From: Salinimicrobium marinum
GTDB lineage: Bacteria > Bacteroidota > Bacteroidia > Flavobacteriales > Flavobacteriaceae
Length of the DNA: 64,000 nt
NCBI RefSeq assembly: GCF_014651535.1
Contig: NZ_BMXB01000018.1
Span: forward strand, 1 to 64,000
Direction of reading: 5' to 3'
A model generated the notes under the pieces. That model worked only from the letters and a program-made list of their open reading frames with translations, did not search any database and had not been told where the DNA came from. Both the position numbers and the translations under genes were made by a program. Below are positions 36,471-45,820 of this stretch, piece by piece. Positions within the stretch are counted from its first letter, which is position 1; the number at the start of each line of letters is the position of its first letter.

Positions 36471-36482
36471 AAAATCTGCCAA

Positions 36483-37664
36483 ATGAACAAAAGATATTTT
36501 TTTTTGAATTTTTTCATTCTTCTAGCCTTTTCTTCGTGTAAAGAAGCCGAAGCAGAAAAGAAAGCCCTTGCTCTTGAGACCCCAACTTCTTCGGAATCAA
36601 GAGAGATATGGAGCCAGGAAAAAGCAAATAGCTGGTATGGCCAGCAACCATGGTTAGTGGGTGCCAATTTTAATCCCAGTACAGCAATAAATCAACTGGA
36701 GATGTGGCAGGAAGAGACATTTGACCCTGAAACCATTGACAAGGAATTGGGATGGGCAGAGGATTTAGGAATGAATACGATGCGGGTCTACCTGCACGAT
36801 TTGCTGCATAAAAATGATCCTGAAGGGCTATACAAAAGGATGGATGAATATCTTGAAATAGCAGATAGTCATGGGATAAAAACCTTGTTTGTGTTTTTTG
36901 ATTCCTGTTGGGATCCGTTTCCACAAGCAGGAGAACAAAGAGATCCAAAGCCTCACGTTCATAATTCTGGATGGGTTCAAAGCCCAGGCCAGGAGGTTTT
37001 AAAAGACAGTACAGAGTATCCTCGTCTTGAGAGATATGTGAAAGAAACTATAGGCCAATTCAGGGAGGATAAAAGAATTTTAGGTTGGGATGTATGGAAT
37101 GAACCAGATAACATGACAGGGCCTTCATATGAAGATGTGGAAATAGAGAATAAGGTTGAACTTGTCCTGCCTTTACTGGAAAAAGCCTTTGTATGGGCCA
37201 GATCAGTAAATCCTAGTCAACCATTGACTTCAGGGATATGGGTAGGAGACTGGAGTACCCATGATGGATTAAAACCTATTGAAAAGGTACAGATAGAACA
37301 ATCTGATATCATTTCTTTCCATAACTATGATGACCCGGGAGAATTTGAAAAAAGGATAGAATGGCTTCAACGATATGATCGTCCAATCCTGTGTACGGAA
37401 TATATGGCTCGTCCGAATGGTAGTACATTTGAAGGGTTTCTTCCTATTGCTAAAGAGAACAATATTGGTATGTATAACTGGGGTTTTGTAAACGGTAAAA
37501 CACAAACAATTTACCCATGGGATAGCTGGACTAAAACTTATACCAGTGAGCCTGATCTTTGGTTCCACGATATTTTTAAGGCAGATGGTACACCTTATAA
37601 GGAGGAAGAAGTGGAGTTAATTAAAAACCTTACCGTTTCGGAGGTAAATGAGGAGAGGAGGTAA
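36483..37664 (+). CDS. Clan GH-A glycoside hydrolase, lipoprotein (copy 1)
   Basis: 393 aa, lipobox FSSC (Cys19). TIM-barrel hydrolase of the GH5-like clan. It opens WSQEKANSWYGQQPWLVGAN and STAINQLEMWQEETF; the acid/base Glu is in VWNEPDN and the nucleophile Glu in ILCTEYMARPNG. It is closely related to the protein at 41588. Such proteins are usually annotated as cellulase-family or 1,4-beta-xylanase-like, but the substrate is uncertain. In this PUL it probably cleaves a glycan backbone or side chain at the cell surface. Confidence 0.83.
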   Translation: MNKRYFFLNFFILLAFSSCKEAEAEKKALALETPTSSESREIWSQEKANSWYGQQPWLVGANFNPSTAINQLEMWQEETFDPETIDKELGWAEDLGMNTMRVYLHDLLHKNDPEGLYKRMDEYLEIADSHGIKTLFVFFDSCWDPFPQAGEQRDPKPHVHNSGWVQSPGQEVLKDSTEYPRLERYVKETIGQFREDKRILGWDVWNEPDNMTGPSYEDVEIENKVELVLPLLEKAFVWARSVNPSQPLTSGIWVGDWSTHDGLKPIEKVQIEQSDIISFHNYDDPGEFEKRIEWLQRYDRPILCTEYMARPNGSTFEGFLPIAKENNIGMYNWGFVNGKTQTIYPWDSWTKTYTSEPDLWFHDIFKADGTPYKEEEVELIKNLTVSEVNEERR

Positions 37665-37731
37665 CAGGCATTTTCTTGAGCGAAAAATAATTCTTAAAAC
37701 TTGATCTACTATGAGTGAAAGGGGAAGATAT

Positions 37732-38754
37732 ATGAAATTATGGCTAATTTTTTTCTGCATTCCGTTATTTGCCCAACAACCAGACCCTCCGGGACAGGTT
37801 GAACCTGGTGAAGCCGCTGAAAACGAAGCTTATCTTTTTGCCCATATGACCCACCAGGATTATGGTCGATTATATTATTCGGTTAGTCTGGATGGCCTCC
37901 ATTGGAATCGTCTTAACAATGGAGAAAGAGTGTTTGAAGATTATCAGGGGCATCCAGATATAGTAAAGGGGCCTAATGGCAAATATTATATTGCTGGGAA
38001 TACCAGCGATGGTTCACCTGACATAAATATTTGGGTATCTGATGATCTCATCAACTGGACGGAACATTCTGTATATACCCCTGATCTGAAGGCAACGCCT
38101 GGGTATTCCGAAGCCTTGCAACGAATTGGGGCACCTAAACTGTTTTATGATAAAGATTCTGCCCATTTTGTAATGACTTGGCATACTCCACATAAAGAAG
38201 GAACAGATGAAGATCCAGAAAGATATTGGGCAAGTCAAAGAACTTTGTATGTACTATCCAAGGATCTTAAAAATTTTCAAGGACCTCCCCAGAAGTTATT
38301 TGAATGGGATATGGGAACTATAGATGTAATCATTCGAAAAGTTGAAGATACTTATTATGCCATTATTAAAGATGAGACCTATCCTACTTTATATTGGCCG
38401 ACCGGTAAGACCATCAGGACTGCCAGATCGGAGTCTTTGTTAGGCCCTTACTCCTTGCCATCAGATCCTATAAGTCCTAATTTCAGGGAAGCACCAAGTT
38501 TAATCCCCTCCCCAAACGGGAAAGCCTGGTACATGTATTATGAGCAGTATCCAGGAGTTTCATACGGACTCTCCATAGCCGATAATTTAAATGGTCCCTG
38601 GTATCAAGCTTCTGGATATACTTTTTTCAGCGACTGGGACAAATACAGTTTACCGGAAAAAGTGAGGCATGGTTGTATGATTACAATTTCAAAAGGAGAA
38701 TATAATAACCTGGTTGAAGAATTTGGAGTTGATGATAAACCAAGTGCTAACTAG
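37732..38754 (+). CDS. Divergent GH43-like beta-propeller hydrolase
   Basis: 340 aa from the ATG at 37732, which directly precedes the signal peptide MKLWLIFFCIPLFAQ and has a purine-rich stretch before it; an in-frame ATG at 37711 adds seven residues. Five-bladed-propeller style repeats: HPDIVKGPNGKYYIAGN (candidate base Asp), SDDLINWTE, TIDVIIRKVEDTYY (candidate pKa-modulating Asp) and REAPSLIPSPNGKAWYMYYEQY (candidate acid Glu). It is more distant from the other GH43 genes here than they are from one another. It could be an arabinosidase or another exo-acting enzyme of GH43/117-like fold. Confidence 0.65.
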   Translation: MKLWLIFFCIPLFAQQPDPPGQVEPGEAAENEAYLFAHMTHQDYGRLYYSVSLDGLHWNRLNNGERVFEDYQGHPDIVKGPNGKYYIAGNTSDGSPDINIWVSDDLINWTEHSVYTPDLKATPGYSEALQRIGAPKLFYDKDSAHFVMTWHTPHKEGTDEDPERYWASQRTLYVLSKDLKNFQGPPQKLFEWDMGTIDVIIRKVEDTYYAIIKDETYPTLYWPTGKTIRTARSESLLGPYSLPSDPISPNFREAPSLIPSPNGKAWYMYYEQYPGVSYGLSIADNLNGPWYQASGYTFFSDWDKYSLPEKVRHGCMITISKGEYNNLVEEFGVDDKPSAN

Positions 38755-38768
38755 TTGAAAAATGAAAT

Positions 38769-40535
38769 ATGGTTAAATTCAATAAATATTCAGCTATTCT
38801 CTTTTTGCAAGTATTCTTCTTTAGCTGTAGTCAGGATGATCCTGTAAACCCAAAAGAAGAAGTGGAAACTCTTACTGAAATTCCTTCTAAAGAACCTGTT
38901 GAAGGAATTAGAATTGCATGGGACCACCAATCATTAAAACAAATTTCTGAAAGTAACAGCAGTGAATATAACGGATACGCTAGATTAATTGAATTAAACG
39001 ACAATTCCATACTTACGGTATATGAATCGAATGGGAATGTGGTAATGAAGGAGAGTGAGGATTATGGTAATAGTTGGAGTGCAGCTGTTCCAGTAGTGGC
39101 ATCTAGAAATGGGATTAATATGGCAACACCAGATCTGATCCAGTTAAAAGATCATTCAATCTTAATAAGTTATAACCCGAGGCCAACCGATAATGCCGAT
39201 CCTTCAGAAAAATTCGCTATTAGAACCACAAAGAGCTACGATGGTGGTTCCAGCTGGCAAGATGATCAGTTGGTTTATGAAGCCAGTAATAATTTTGGCG
39301 ATGGTGCTTGGGAACCATCAGCGGTGCAGTTGCCTAATGGTGAGATTCAGCTTTTTTTTTCTAATGAAAATATTTATCGTGAGTCAAATGAACAGAATAT
39401 ATCTCTTTTGCGGTCACAAGACAATGGTGTTACCTGGACATCAACACCAGAAATTGCCAGTTTCACATCAGGGAGCAGAGATGGGATGCCTTCACCACTT
39501 CTGCTCAATAAAAGTAATGAAATCGTATTTGCAATAGAAGACAACAGCGAGAATAATCAGTTTAAACCTTATATTATCAGAAACTCTGTTGATGAAAACT
39601 GGAAGGAAACGGTTACAGGTAATAGTCCTAATCGCAGTTATTCATTATCAGAAGAGTTGGATCCCGCTGTCTATGCTGGAGCTCCTTATCTAGCTCAATT
39701 AAGTTCAGGAGAAACTTTGCTCTCATATCAGGGGACTGAAGGTAGATCAGGTAACAATCTCGGGAATGCAGATATGAAAGTAGTAATAGGGGATGAACGG
39801 GCTTATAATTTTGACCGGAAAACTGTTCCTTTTATTATTGAGGAGGACAAATCCGCTTTATGGAATAGCATCGCAGTATTAGAGGATGATTCTGTTATTG
39901 CCTTAACCACAACAAATGCATTTTCTAATTCCAATGCTTCAGAAGTTTGGATGATTAAGGGTTATGTAATTTCAGAAATCATTGCTTTTAATTCAACCAT
40001 TAATATTGATGGGGCTCTTGAAGAAGACCTCTGGAAAATAGATTATCCTGTTTTCATAGGTCACAAAGGATCTACTCAGCTATATTCTAATGTTGCCTTC
40101 GATGATGAGCATCTTTATGTGGTAACAAAAGTTATAGATAAAGATATCTCAACCACATCTTCAAATCCCGCTAATAATGACGCTGTTGTAGTTTATCTGG
40201 ATCCTCACAACGAAAGTTTGGTAGCTCCTGGGCCAGGAATTTTTAAAATTGTGGTTTCTGCCAATAGTAATACTGAAATTTTCGAAGGGGATGATTCAGC
40301 ATGGACAGAAATTTCAGGAGATAATATAACTACCGCCTCAAGTGAGACTTCTGAAGGGTATTTTCAGGAAATTGCAATTCCATGGAGTCTTCTTGGAGGA
40401 AAAGCAGCTAGTAATTCCCGTATTGGTTTTAACATGGAATTATTGGAAAAGGGTGAATCTAATTATAAGGAAAGTATCTCGTCCAATTTAGCAGATCATC
40501 CCTATAGCTGGTCAACATTAAAATTAAATAATTAG
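38769..40535 (+). CDS. Sialidase-fold exo-glycosidase with C-terminal CBM9-like domain
   Basis: 588 aa lipoprotein (FFSC, Cys20). Residues about 45-400 form a six-bladed-propeller-like region with Asp boxes (SEDYGNSW, SYDGGSSW, SQDNGVTW) and ARLIELNDNSILTVYE. Residues about 405-588 are a CBM9-like domain (INIDGALEEDLWKIDYP ... AIPWSLLGG). Sialidase-fold enzymes of GH93 are exo-arabinanases, so in this PUL an exo-1,5-arabinanase is a good guess. A GH33-type sialidase is less likely, as no sialic acid genes are near. Fourteen nt follow the previous gene. Confidence 0.65.
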   Translation: MVKFNKYSAILFLQVFFFSCSQDDPVNPKEEVETLTEIPSKEPVEGIRIAWDHQSLKQISESNSSEYNGYARLIELNDNSILTVYESNGNVVMKESEDYGNSWSAAVPVVASRNGINMATPDLIQLKDHSILISYNPRPTDNADPSEKFAIRTTKSYDGGSSWQDDQLVYEASNNFGDGAWEPSAVQLPNGEIQLFFSNENIYRESNEQNISLLRSQDNGVTWTSTPEIASFTSGSRDGMPSPLLLNKSNEIVFAIEDNSENNQFKPYIIRNSVDENWKETVTGNSPNRSYSLSEELDPAVYAGAPYLAQLSSGETLLSYQGTEGRSGNNLGNADMKVVIGDERAYNFDRKTVPFIIEEDKSALWNSIAVLEDDSVIALTTTNAFSNSNASEVWMIKGYVISEIIAFNSTINIDGALEEDLWKIDYPVFIGHKGSTQLYSNVAFDDEHLYVVTKVIDKDISTTSSNPANNDAVVVYLDPHNESLVAPGPGIFKIVVSANSNTEIFEGDDSAWTEISGDNITTASSETSEGYFQEIAIPWSLLGGKAASNSRIGFNMELLEKGESNYKESISSNLADHPYSWSTLKLNN

Positions 40536-40539
40536 GAAT

Positions 40540-41565
40540 ATGTGTAAACATGTACAGGTTTTAATTATTTTTCTTACGTGCTCTTTGGGGTATGGTCAAA
40601 CAAGTACATTCACAAACCCGATTTTACCATCAGGGGCAGACCCCTTTAGCACCTATTATAAAGGTTTTTATTATTATACCCATACTGTTGGAGATAGACT
40701 TGTTCTATGGAAGACAAAAAACCTGGCAGATTTCACCCAAGCTGAAAAGAAAACAATTTGGATTCCTCCTAAAAATACAATGTACTCACACTCCATTTGG
40801 GCTCCGGAATTTCATGTAATCGATGATAAGTGGTATGTGTATTTTGCGGCAGATGATGGGGATAATCTTAACCATCGAATGTATGTACTGGAAAATATTT
40901 CGGAAGATCCTTTTTCTGGAGAATGGCAGTTTAAAGGGAAGGTTGCGGCCAATCCCGACAGATGGGCGATAGATGGCAATGTTTTTAGATACAAAAATGA
41001 ACTTTTTATGATTTGGTCTGGATGGGAAGGTTATAAGAATGGTCAACAGAATATCTACATTGCCAAAATGAAATCTCCGTGGGAAATAGAAGGAAATAGG
41101 GTATTGATTTCAGAGCCTGATTATGTTTGGGAAAAACAGGGTGATTTAAATGATGAAGATAATCCTCACGTGAATGTCAATGAGGGGCCACAGTATTTAG
41201 AACATGATGGAAATATTTTTATAATTTATTCCGCCAGTGGTTGCTGGACCGACTTCTATAGTTTAGGGTTGTTACGCTTAAAGGGAGAAGACATCCTTAA
41301 CCCCGCTAACTGGGAAAAGCATTCCAAACCGATTTTCACCAAATCCCAGGAGAACAGCGTTTACGGGCCAGGGCACAATTCATTTTTCAAATCGCCTGAT
41401 GGAAAGGAAGACTGGATTTTATATCATGCAAATTCAAAACCCGGCCAGGGTTGTGGAAGCAAAAGATCTCCCAGAATGCAAAAAATCAGTTGGAGCAAAG
41501 ACGGGGTTCCTATTTTCGGGGATCCAGTTTCAGAAGATACTACGTTAGAAATTCCTTCAAATTAA
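40540..41565 (+). CDS. GH43 glycosidase, subfamily 26-like (copy 1)
   Basis: 341 aa, signal peptide to GYGQ. Catalytic trio of GH43: base Asp in SGADPFSTYYKGFYYYTH, pKa-modulating Asp in WAIDGNVFRYKNE, acid Glu in NEGPQYLEHDGN. The motifs IWAPEFHVIDDKWYVYFAADDG and GCGSKRSPRMQKISW strongly recall exo-alpha-1,5-L-arabinofuranosidases of subfamily 26. It shares these blocks with the protein at 45821, so the two are paralogues within the PUL. Gap of 4 nt to the gene before. Confidence 0.88.
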   Translation: MCKHVQVLIIFLTCSLGYGQTSTFTNPILPSGADPFSTYYKGFYYYTHTVGDRLVLWKTKNLADFTQAEKKTIWIPPKNTMYSHSIWAPEFHVIDDKWYVYFAADDGDNLNHRMYVLENISEDPFSGEWQFKGKVAANPDRWAIDGNVFRYKNELFMIWSGWEGYKNGQQNIYIAKMKSPWEIEGNRVLISEPDYVWEKQGDLNDEDNPHVNVNEGPQYLEHDGNIFIIYSASGCWTDFYSLGLLRLKGEDILNPANWEKHSKPIFTKSQENSVYGPGHNSFFKSPDGKEDWILYHANSKPGQGCGSKRSPRMQKISWSKDGVPIFGDPVSEDTTLEIPSN

Positions 41566-41587
41566 ATTATAAACTTAAATAAGAATC

Positions 41588-42652
41588 ATGATGAAACAGT
41601 TATTAGTTGCAGCAATTATCCTGATGAGCATTTCAGGATTCTCCCAGCAGGAGCAACGATGGAGCTTGGAAAAAGCAAACCAGTGGTATGAACAAAATGA
41701 TTGGATAGTGGGGGCAAACTTTGTGCCCAGTACTGCTATAAACCAGCTAGAAATGTGGCAGGAAGATACTTTTGATCCTGAAGTAATTGATCGTGAACTA
41801 TCTTATGCCGAAGAAATAGGAATGAACACGATGAGGGTCTATTTGCACAGTCTGGCGTATAAAGCCGATAAAGAAGGGTTTAAAAAAAGAATGGAACAAT
41901 ATCTCTCCATTGCCGACAGTCATGGAATTAAAACCATGTTTGTAATTTTTGATGATGTATGGAATGCAGACCCTAAAATAGGAAAACAACCCGAACCTCA
42001 GCCAGGAACCCATAATTCAGGGTGGGTGCAAGATCCGGGATATCCTGCTTCTATTCAGGAGGAGAATTTTCCTGAGCTGGAAGTATATGTCAAGGATATA
42101 CTCCAAACGTTTGCAAATGATAATAGAATTCTGCTTTGGGATTTATACAACGAACCTGGAAATAATGATAAAGGAAATGAATCCATGCCTTTATTAAAAG
42201 AAGTTTTTTCATGGGCCAGAGCAGTAAATCCATCTCAACCACTTTCAGTCGGACTATGGAAATGGGAACTAAAAGACCTCAATGCCTTTCAGGCTCTAAA
42301 TTCTGATATTATTACATACCACAGTTATGATGATCCGGAGAAACATGAATTAATAATTGAACTTTTGAAAAGCCATGGTCGTCCAATGATTTGTACCGAA
42401 TATATGGCACGTACCAGGAATAACAGATTTTCAAACACTTTGCCTATGCTTAAAAATGAAAACATAGGAGCAATAAATTGGGGCTTGGTGAATGGAAAAA
42501 GTAATACTATTTATGCATGGAATACTCCTATAGAATCAGGTGAAGAACCTACAGAATGGTTTCATGACGTCTTTCGCAAAGACGGTACACCTTATCGCCA
42601 GGATGAGGTAGATTTGATTGAAGATCTTACCTCTGAAAGTAAAAAACAATAG
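41588..42652 (+). CDS. Clan GH-A glycoside hydrolase (copy 2)
   Basis: 354 aa with a signal peptide (to GFSQ, about residue 20). It is strongly similar along its length to the product of 36483: STAINQLEMWQEDTFDPE, the acid/base Glu in LYNEPGN and the nucleophile Glu in MICTEYMARTRN are kept. This copy has a cleavable signal peptide and is probably periplasmic, while copy 1 is a lipoprotein; the two may act in sequence. The stop lies 1 nt before the next start, so translation is probably coupled. Confidence 0.83.
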   Translation: MMKQLLVAAIILMSISGFSQQEQRWSLEKANQWYEQNDWIVGANFVPSTAINQLEMWQEDTFDPEVIDRELSYAEEIGMNTMRVYLHSLAYKADKEGFKKRMEQYLSIADSHGIKTMFVIFDDVWNADPKIGKQPEPQPGTHNSGWVQDPGYPASIQEENFPELEVYVKDILQTFANDNRILLWDLYNEPGNNDKGNESMPLLKEVFSWARAVNPSQPLSVGLWKWELKDLNAFQALNSDIITYHSYDDPEKHELIIELLKSHGRPMICTEYMARTRNNRFSNTLPMLKNENIGAINWGLVNGKSNTIYAWNTPIESGEEPTEWFHDVFRKDGTPYRQDEVDLIEDLTSESKKQ

Positions 42653-42653
42653 T

Positions 42654-43838
42654 ATGAAAAATTTATGCTTAGCAGTTTTTTTAATTACAGTATTAGCTTC
42701 CTGTAATAATAAAAAAGAAAGTAGTACAACTCCAGCAGAGAATATGGTAAAAAATAACGATCAAATAGAAGAAAAGCTGAAATCTACAGATTTTGATACC
42801 ATCATAGATGATAAACAGGTAAATCTATATTGGATAAAGAGCGATTCTATTAAAGCGGCTTTTACTAATTATGGTGGACGACTTGTAGGATTATGGGTGC
42901 CAGACAGAAATGGAAACTTAATTGATGTAGTGGTGGGAATGGGAAGTGTGGAAGGTTTCGTGAATTCAACAGAACCTTATTTTGGAGCCACCATTGGACG
43001 TGTTGGAAACAGGATTGCAAAGGGAAAATTCAAAATACAAGATGAAGAATTTAATATCCCTTTAAACAATGGTGAAAACAGTTTGCACGGAGGGACAAAG
43101 GGCTTTCAGGATGTGGTTTGGAATGCAGAAAAAGTAGGAGATAAAAAAGTGATTTTTAGATACAGATCTCCCGATGGTGAAGAAGGATTTCCTGGAAATT
43201 TGGATGTTCAGGTAACCTATTCTGTTACAGACGATCGGTCCTTAATAATGCAGTATACTGCAGAAACGGATAAAATGACCCCGGTGAATCTTACAAATCA
43301 TGCTTTCTTTAATTTAAACGGTGAAGGTAGTGGAAGAATCCTGGATCATAAAGTGAAAATTTATGCGGATGAATTTACTCCAGTGGACAGCGGTTTAATT
43401 CCAACGGGTAACTTCTTTAATGTAGAGGGAACCCCTTTTGATTTCAGGCAGTTCCATACTATTGGGGAACGCATAGAACAAGATAATGAACAGTTGGAAT
43501 ATGGTAAAGGTTACGATCACAACTTCGTTCTTAATCAAACCAAAGTTGGAGATATGAACCATGCTGCTACGGTAATTGGAGACGACTCAGGAGTGAAAAT
43601 GGATGTCTTTACCCAGGAGCCGGGAATCCAATTCTATAGTGGTAATTTTATGGAAGGAAAAAACGAATTTAAATCTGGTGCAACAGATGAATTTCGAACT
43701 GCATTTGCCTTAGAAACCCAACATTTTCCTGATGCACCAAATCAACCAGATTTCCCTTCGATCATGCTCAGCGCCGGAGAACAATATTCTACTGAATCGG
43801 TATATCAATTTTCGTTAGAAGGAAAGCCAAACCTATGA
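42654..43838 (+). CDS. galM: Aldose 1-epimerase (mutarotase), lipoprotein
   Basis: 394 aa from the ATG at 42654; an upstream in-frame start at 42618 would overlap the previous gene. Lipobox LASC (Cys17). Active-site His in TNHAFFNLNGEG, DHNFVL, and Glu in TQEPGIQFYSG. It interconverts alpha and beta anomers of free sugars; in an arabinan or galactan PUL it speeds uptake of released arabinose or galactose. The exported form is common in Bacteroidota. Its stop overlaps the next gene by 4 nt. Confidence 0.92.
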   Translation: MKNLCLAVFLITVLASCNNKKESSTTPAENMVKNNDQIEEKLKSTDFDTIIDDKQVNLYWIKSDSIKAAFTNYGGRLVGLWVPDRNGNLIDVVVGMGSVEGFVNSTEPYFGATIGRVGNRIAKGKFKIQDEEFNIPLNNGENSLHGGTKGFQDVVWNAEKVGDKKVIFRYRSPDGEEGFPGNLDVQVTYSVTDDRSLIMQYTAETDKMTPVNLTNHAFFNLNGEGSGRILDHKVKIYADEFTPVDSGLIPTGNFFNVEGTPFDFRQFHTIGERIEQDNEQLEYGKGYDHNFVLNQTKVGDMNHAATVIGDDSGVKMDVFTQEPGIQFYSGNFMEGKNEFKSGATDEFRTAFALETQHFPDAPNQPDFPSIMLSAGEQYSTESVYQFSLEGKPNL

Positions 43839-44848
43839 AACTTAACTGTTCTTTATTTTTGTTTTTATTAAGCGGATACTTGTTTTCTCAAAATCCAAAT
43901 TATAAAAATCCCGTAGTAGATTCTAATTTTCCAGATCCTACTGTGATCAAAGCTGGAGATGGCAGCTACTATGCTTATGCAACTAATACTGCAAAGGAAG
44001 GAAAGAGGATTAATATACAGATTTTAAAATCAGACGATCTGGTGCTTTGGACAGACGAAGGAGATGCTATGCCTGAACCACCGGAATGGTCCTCTTCCGA
44101 TTTCTGGGCACCACATGTCACCTATGATAAGAAGAGTGGAGATTATTATCTCTATTATTCTGGTGAATCAAATGAGGAGGCTATAGGAAAATGTCTGGGA
44201 ATTGCTGTTTCCAGTTCCCCTCTAGGGCCTTTTAAAGATAAAGGTGAACCTTTACTATGTGGAGATACTTTTATTAATATTGACCCTATGATTCTTCAGG
44301 ATGATTCAACAGGAAAGAATTATATGTACTGGGGTTCTGGACATGAAAGTATAAAGATACGTGAACTCTCAGATGATCTTTTAAATTTCAAGGAAGGATC
44401 AGAAATGAAAGAACTTATTCATCCTGTAATGAATGATGAGCCTGAAAATTATGAGAAATTAATTGAAGGTGTATGGTTGACAAAACATGATGATTTCTAT
44501 TATTTATTCTACTCCGGAGATAATTGTTGTGGGGAGAATGCTCATTATGCCGTTATGGTTGCACGTTCCAAAAGCCCAGAAGGCCCATTTGAAAAATATA
44601 AAAATAAGAAGGGAAATCCTGTAATTTTAGGTCAGAATGAGCAATGGCTGGCTCCAGGCCATAATTCCGTAATTACCGACGAAGCTGGTGCCGACTGGAT
44701 TATGTACCATGCAATAAATTCTAAACACCCGGAAAAGGGAAGAATGTTCTTAATGGATAAATTAAGTTATAGAAATGGCTGGCCTGTAATTGAAGAAGGT
44801 TCTCCTTCTACAAAAGAATTACCAGCACCTAAAACCATTATAAAATGA
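43835..44848 (+). CDS. GH43 glycosidase with vicinal Cys motif
   Basis: 337 aa with a signal peptide to LFSQ. The GH43 triad: base Asp in NFPDPTVIKAGDGSYYAYAT, pKa-modulating Asp in FINIDPMILQDDSTG, acid Glu in IEGVWLTKHDDFYYLFYSG. Directly after comes DNCCGENAHYAVMVARSKSP, with two adjacent cysteines, shared with the product of 48234. The substrate is presumably arabinosyl or xylosyl; the subfamily cannot be told from reading. Four-nt overlaps on both sides show tight coupling. Confidence 0.88.
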   Translation: MKLNCSLFLFLLSGYLFSQNPNYKNPVVDSNFPDPTVIKAGDGSYYAYATNTAKEGKRINIQILKSDDLVLWTDEGDAMPEPPEWSSSDFWAPHVTYDKKSGDYYLYYSGESNEEAIGKCLGIAVSSSPLGPFKDKGEPLLCGDTFINIDPMILQDDSTGKNYMYWGSGHESIKIRELSDDLLNFKEGSEMKELIHPVMNDEPENYEKLIEGVWLTKHDDFYYLFYSGDNCCGENAHYAVMVARSKSPEGPFEKYKNKKGNPVILGQNEQWLAPGHNSVITDEAGADWIMYHAINSKHPEKGRMFLMDKLSYRNGWPVIEEGSPSTKELPAPKTIIK

Positions 44849-45807
44849 AATACTGGACCTCTGCTTTTCTATTTTTATTTTTTGTAACTAATATTTACGG
44901 ACAGGAATTGGATGAGGATCAAATTTATCTTGCTGATCCAACAATTTTTGAAGACAACGGAACTTTTTATCTCTATGGCACTAAAGGTGACCCACGAATA
45001 GAAGGAGAAGGTTTTTTGGTTTATAAATCTAAAGATTTAAAACATTGGGAAGGCCCTGTGGGTGCTCAGGAGGGTTTTGCGCTCAAAAAGGGAGAGGCTT
45101 ATGGTACCAAAGGATTTTGGGCGCCTCAAATTTTTAAATTTAAGGATATGTATTACTTGGCTTATACTGCCGATGAGAACATTGCTATTGCAAAAAGTAA
45201 CAGTCCTTTAGGCCCATTTGAGAATGAAATGAAACCCCTGGATGCTCAGGTAAAGCAAATCGATCCTTTCGTTTTCTTTGATCATGGGAAAGTGTATATG
45301 TATCATGTGAGATTGCAGGAAGGAAATAGAATTTTTGTGGCAGAAATGTCTGAGAATTTAACGGAAATGAAAACCGAAACCTTACAAGAAGCTATAAATG
45401 CAGAGGCTGGTTGGGAGGATACTCAGAAGGTTGAATGGCCTGTAGCTGAGGGTCCTACTGTGCTTAAGAAAGATGGGCTGTATTATTTGATATATTCCGC
45501 AAATGATTTCAGAAATCCAGATTATGCTGTAGGATATGCTACCAGTGAAACTCCATTTGGACCATGGGAAAAGTCAACGGAAAATCCAATTCTTCACAAA
45601 GAATCTATTGGAGAGAATGGTTCCGGGCACGGAGATGTTTTCACAGATGGAAGTGGGAAAATGTTTTATGTCTTCCACACTCATTTTTCTGATGAGAATG
45701 TACACCCCAGAAAAGCAGCTATTGTAGAATTACAATTTACCAATTCAGAAGAAGGGGAAATTCTTGATGTTCAAAAGGAAACCTTCAGGTTTTTGAAACA
45801 ACGCTAG
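44845..45807 (+). CDS. GH43 glycosidase
   Basis: 320 aa with a signal peptide to IYGQ. Triad candidates: base Asp in YLADPTIFEDNGTFYLYGT, pKa-modulating Asp in QIDPFVFFDHGKVYMYH, acid Glu in VAEGPTVLKKDGLYYLIYSAN. The SGHGDVFTDGSGKMFYVFHTH block closes the propeller. The length is that of a single catalytic domain with no extra module. Probably an arabinofuranosidase or xylosidase. Confidence 0.87.
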   Translation: MKYWTSAFLFLFFVTNIYGQELDEDQIYLADPTIFEDNGTFYLYGTKGDPRIEGEGFLVYKSKDLKHWEGPVGAQEGFALKKGEAYGTKGFWAPQIFKFKDMYYLAYTADENIAIAKSNSPLGPFENEMKPLDAQVKQIDPFVFFDHGKVYMYHVRLQEGNRIFVAEMSENLTEMKTETLQEAINAEAGWEDTQKVEWPVAEGPTVLKKDGLYYLIYSANDFRNPDYAVGYATSETPFGPWEKSTENPILHKESIGENGSGHGDVFTDGSGKMFYVFHTHFSDENVHPRKAAIVELQFTNSEEGEILDVQKETFRFLKQR

Positions 45808-45820
45808 AACAATCAATAAT

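Noticed and set aside
42618-42653. Longer start for the mutarotase gene
   Set aside because: It would overlap the preceding GH-A gene by 35 bases and would move the lipoprotein signal away from the N-terminus.
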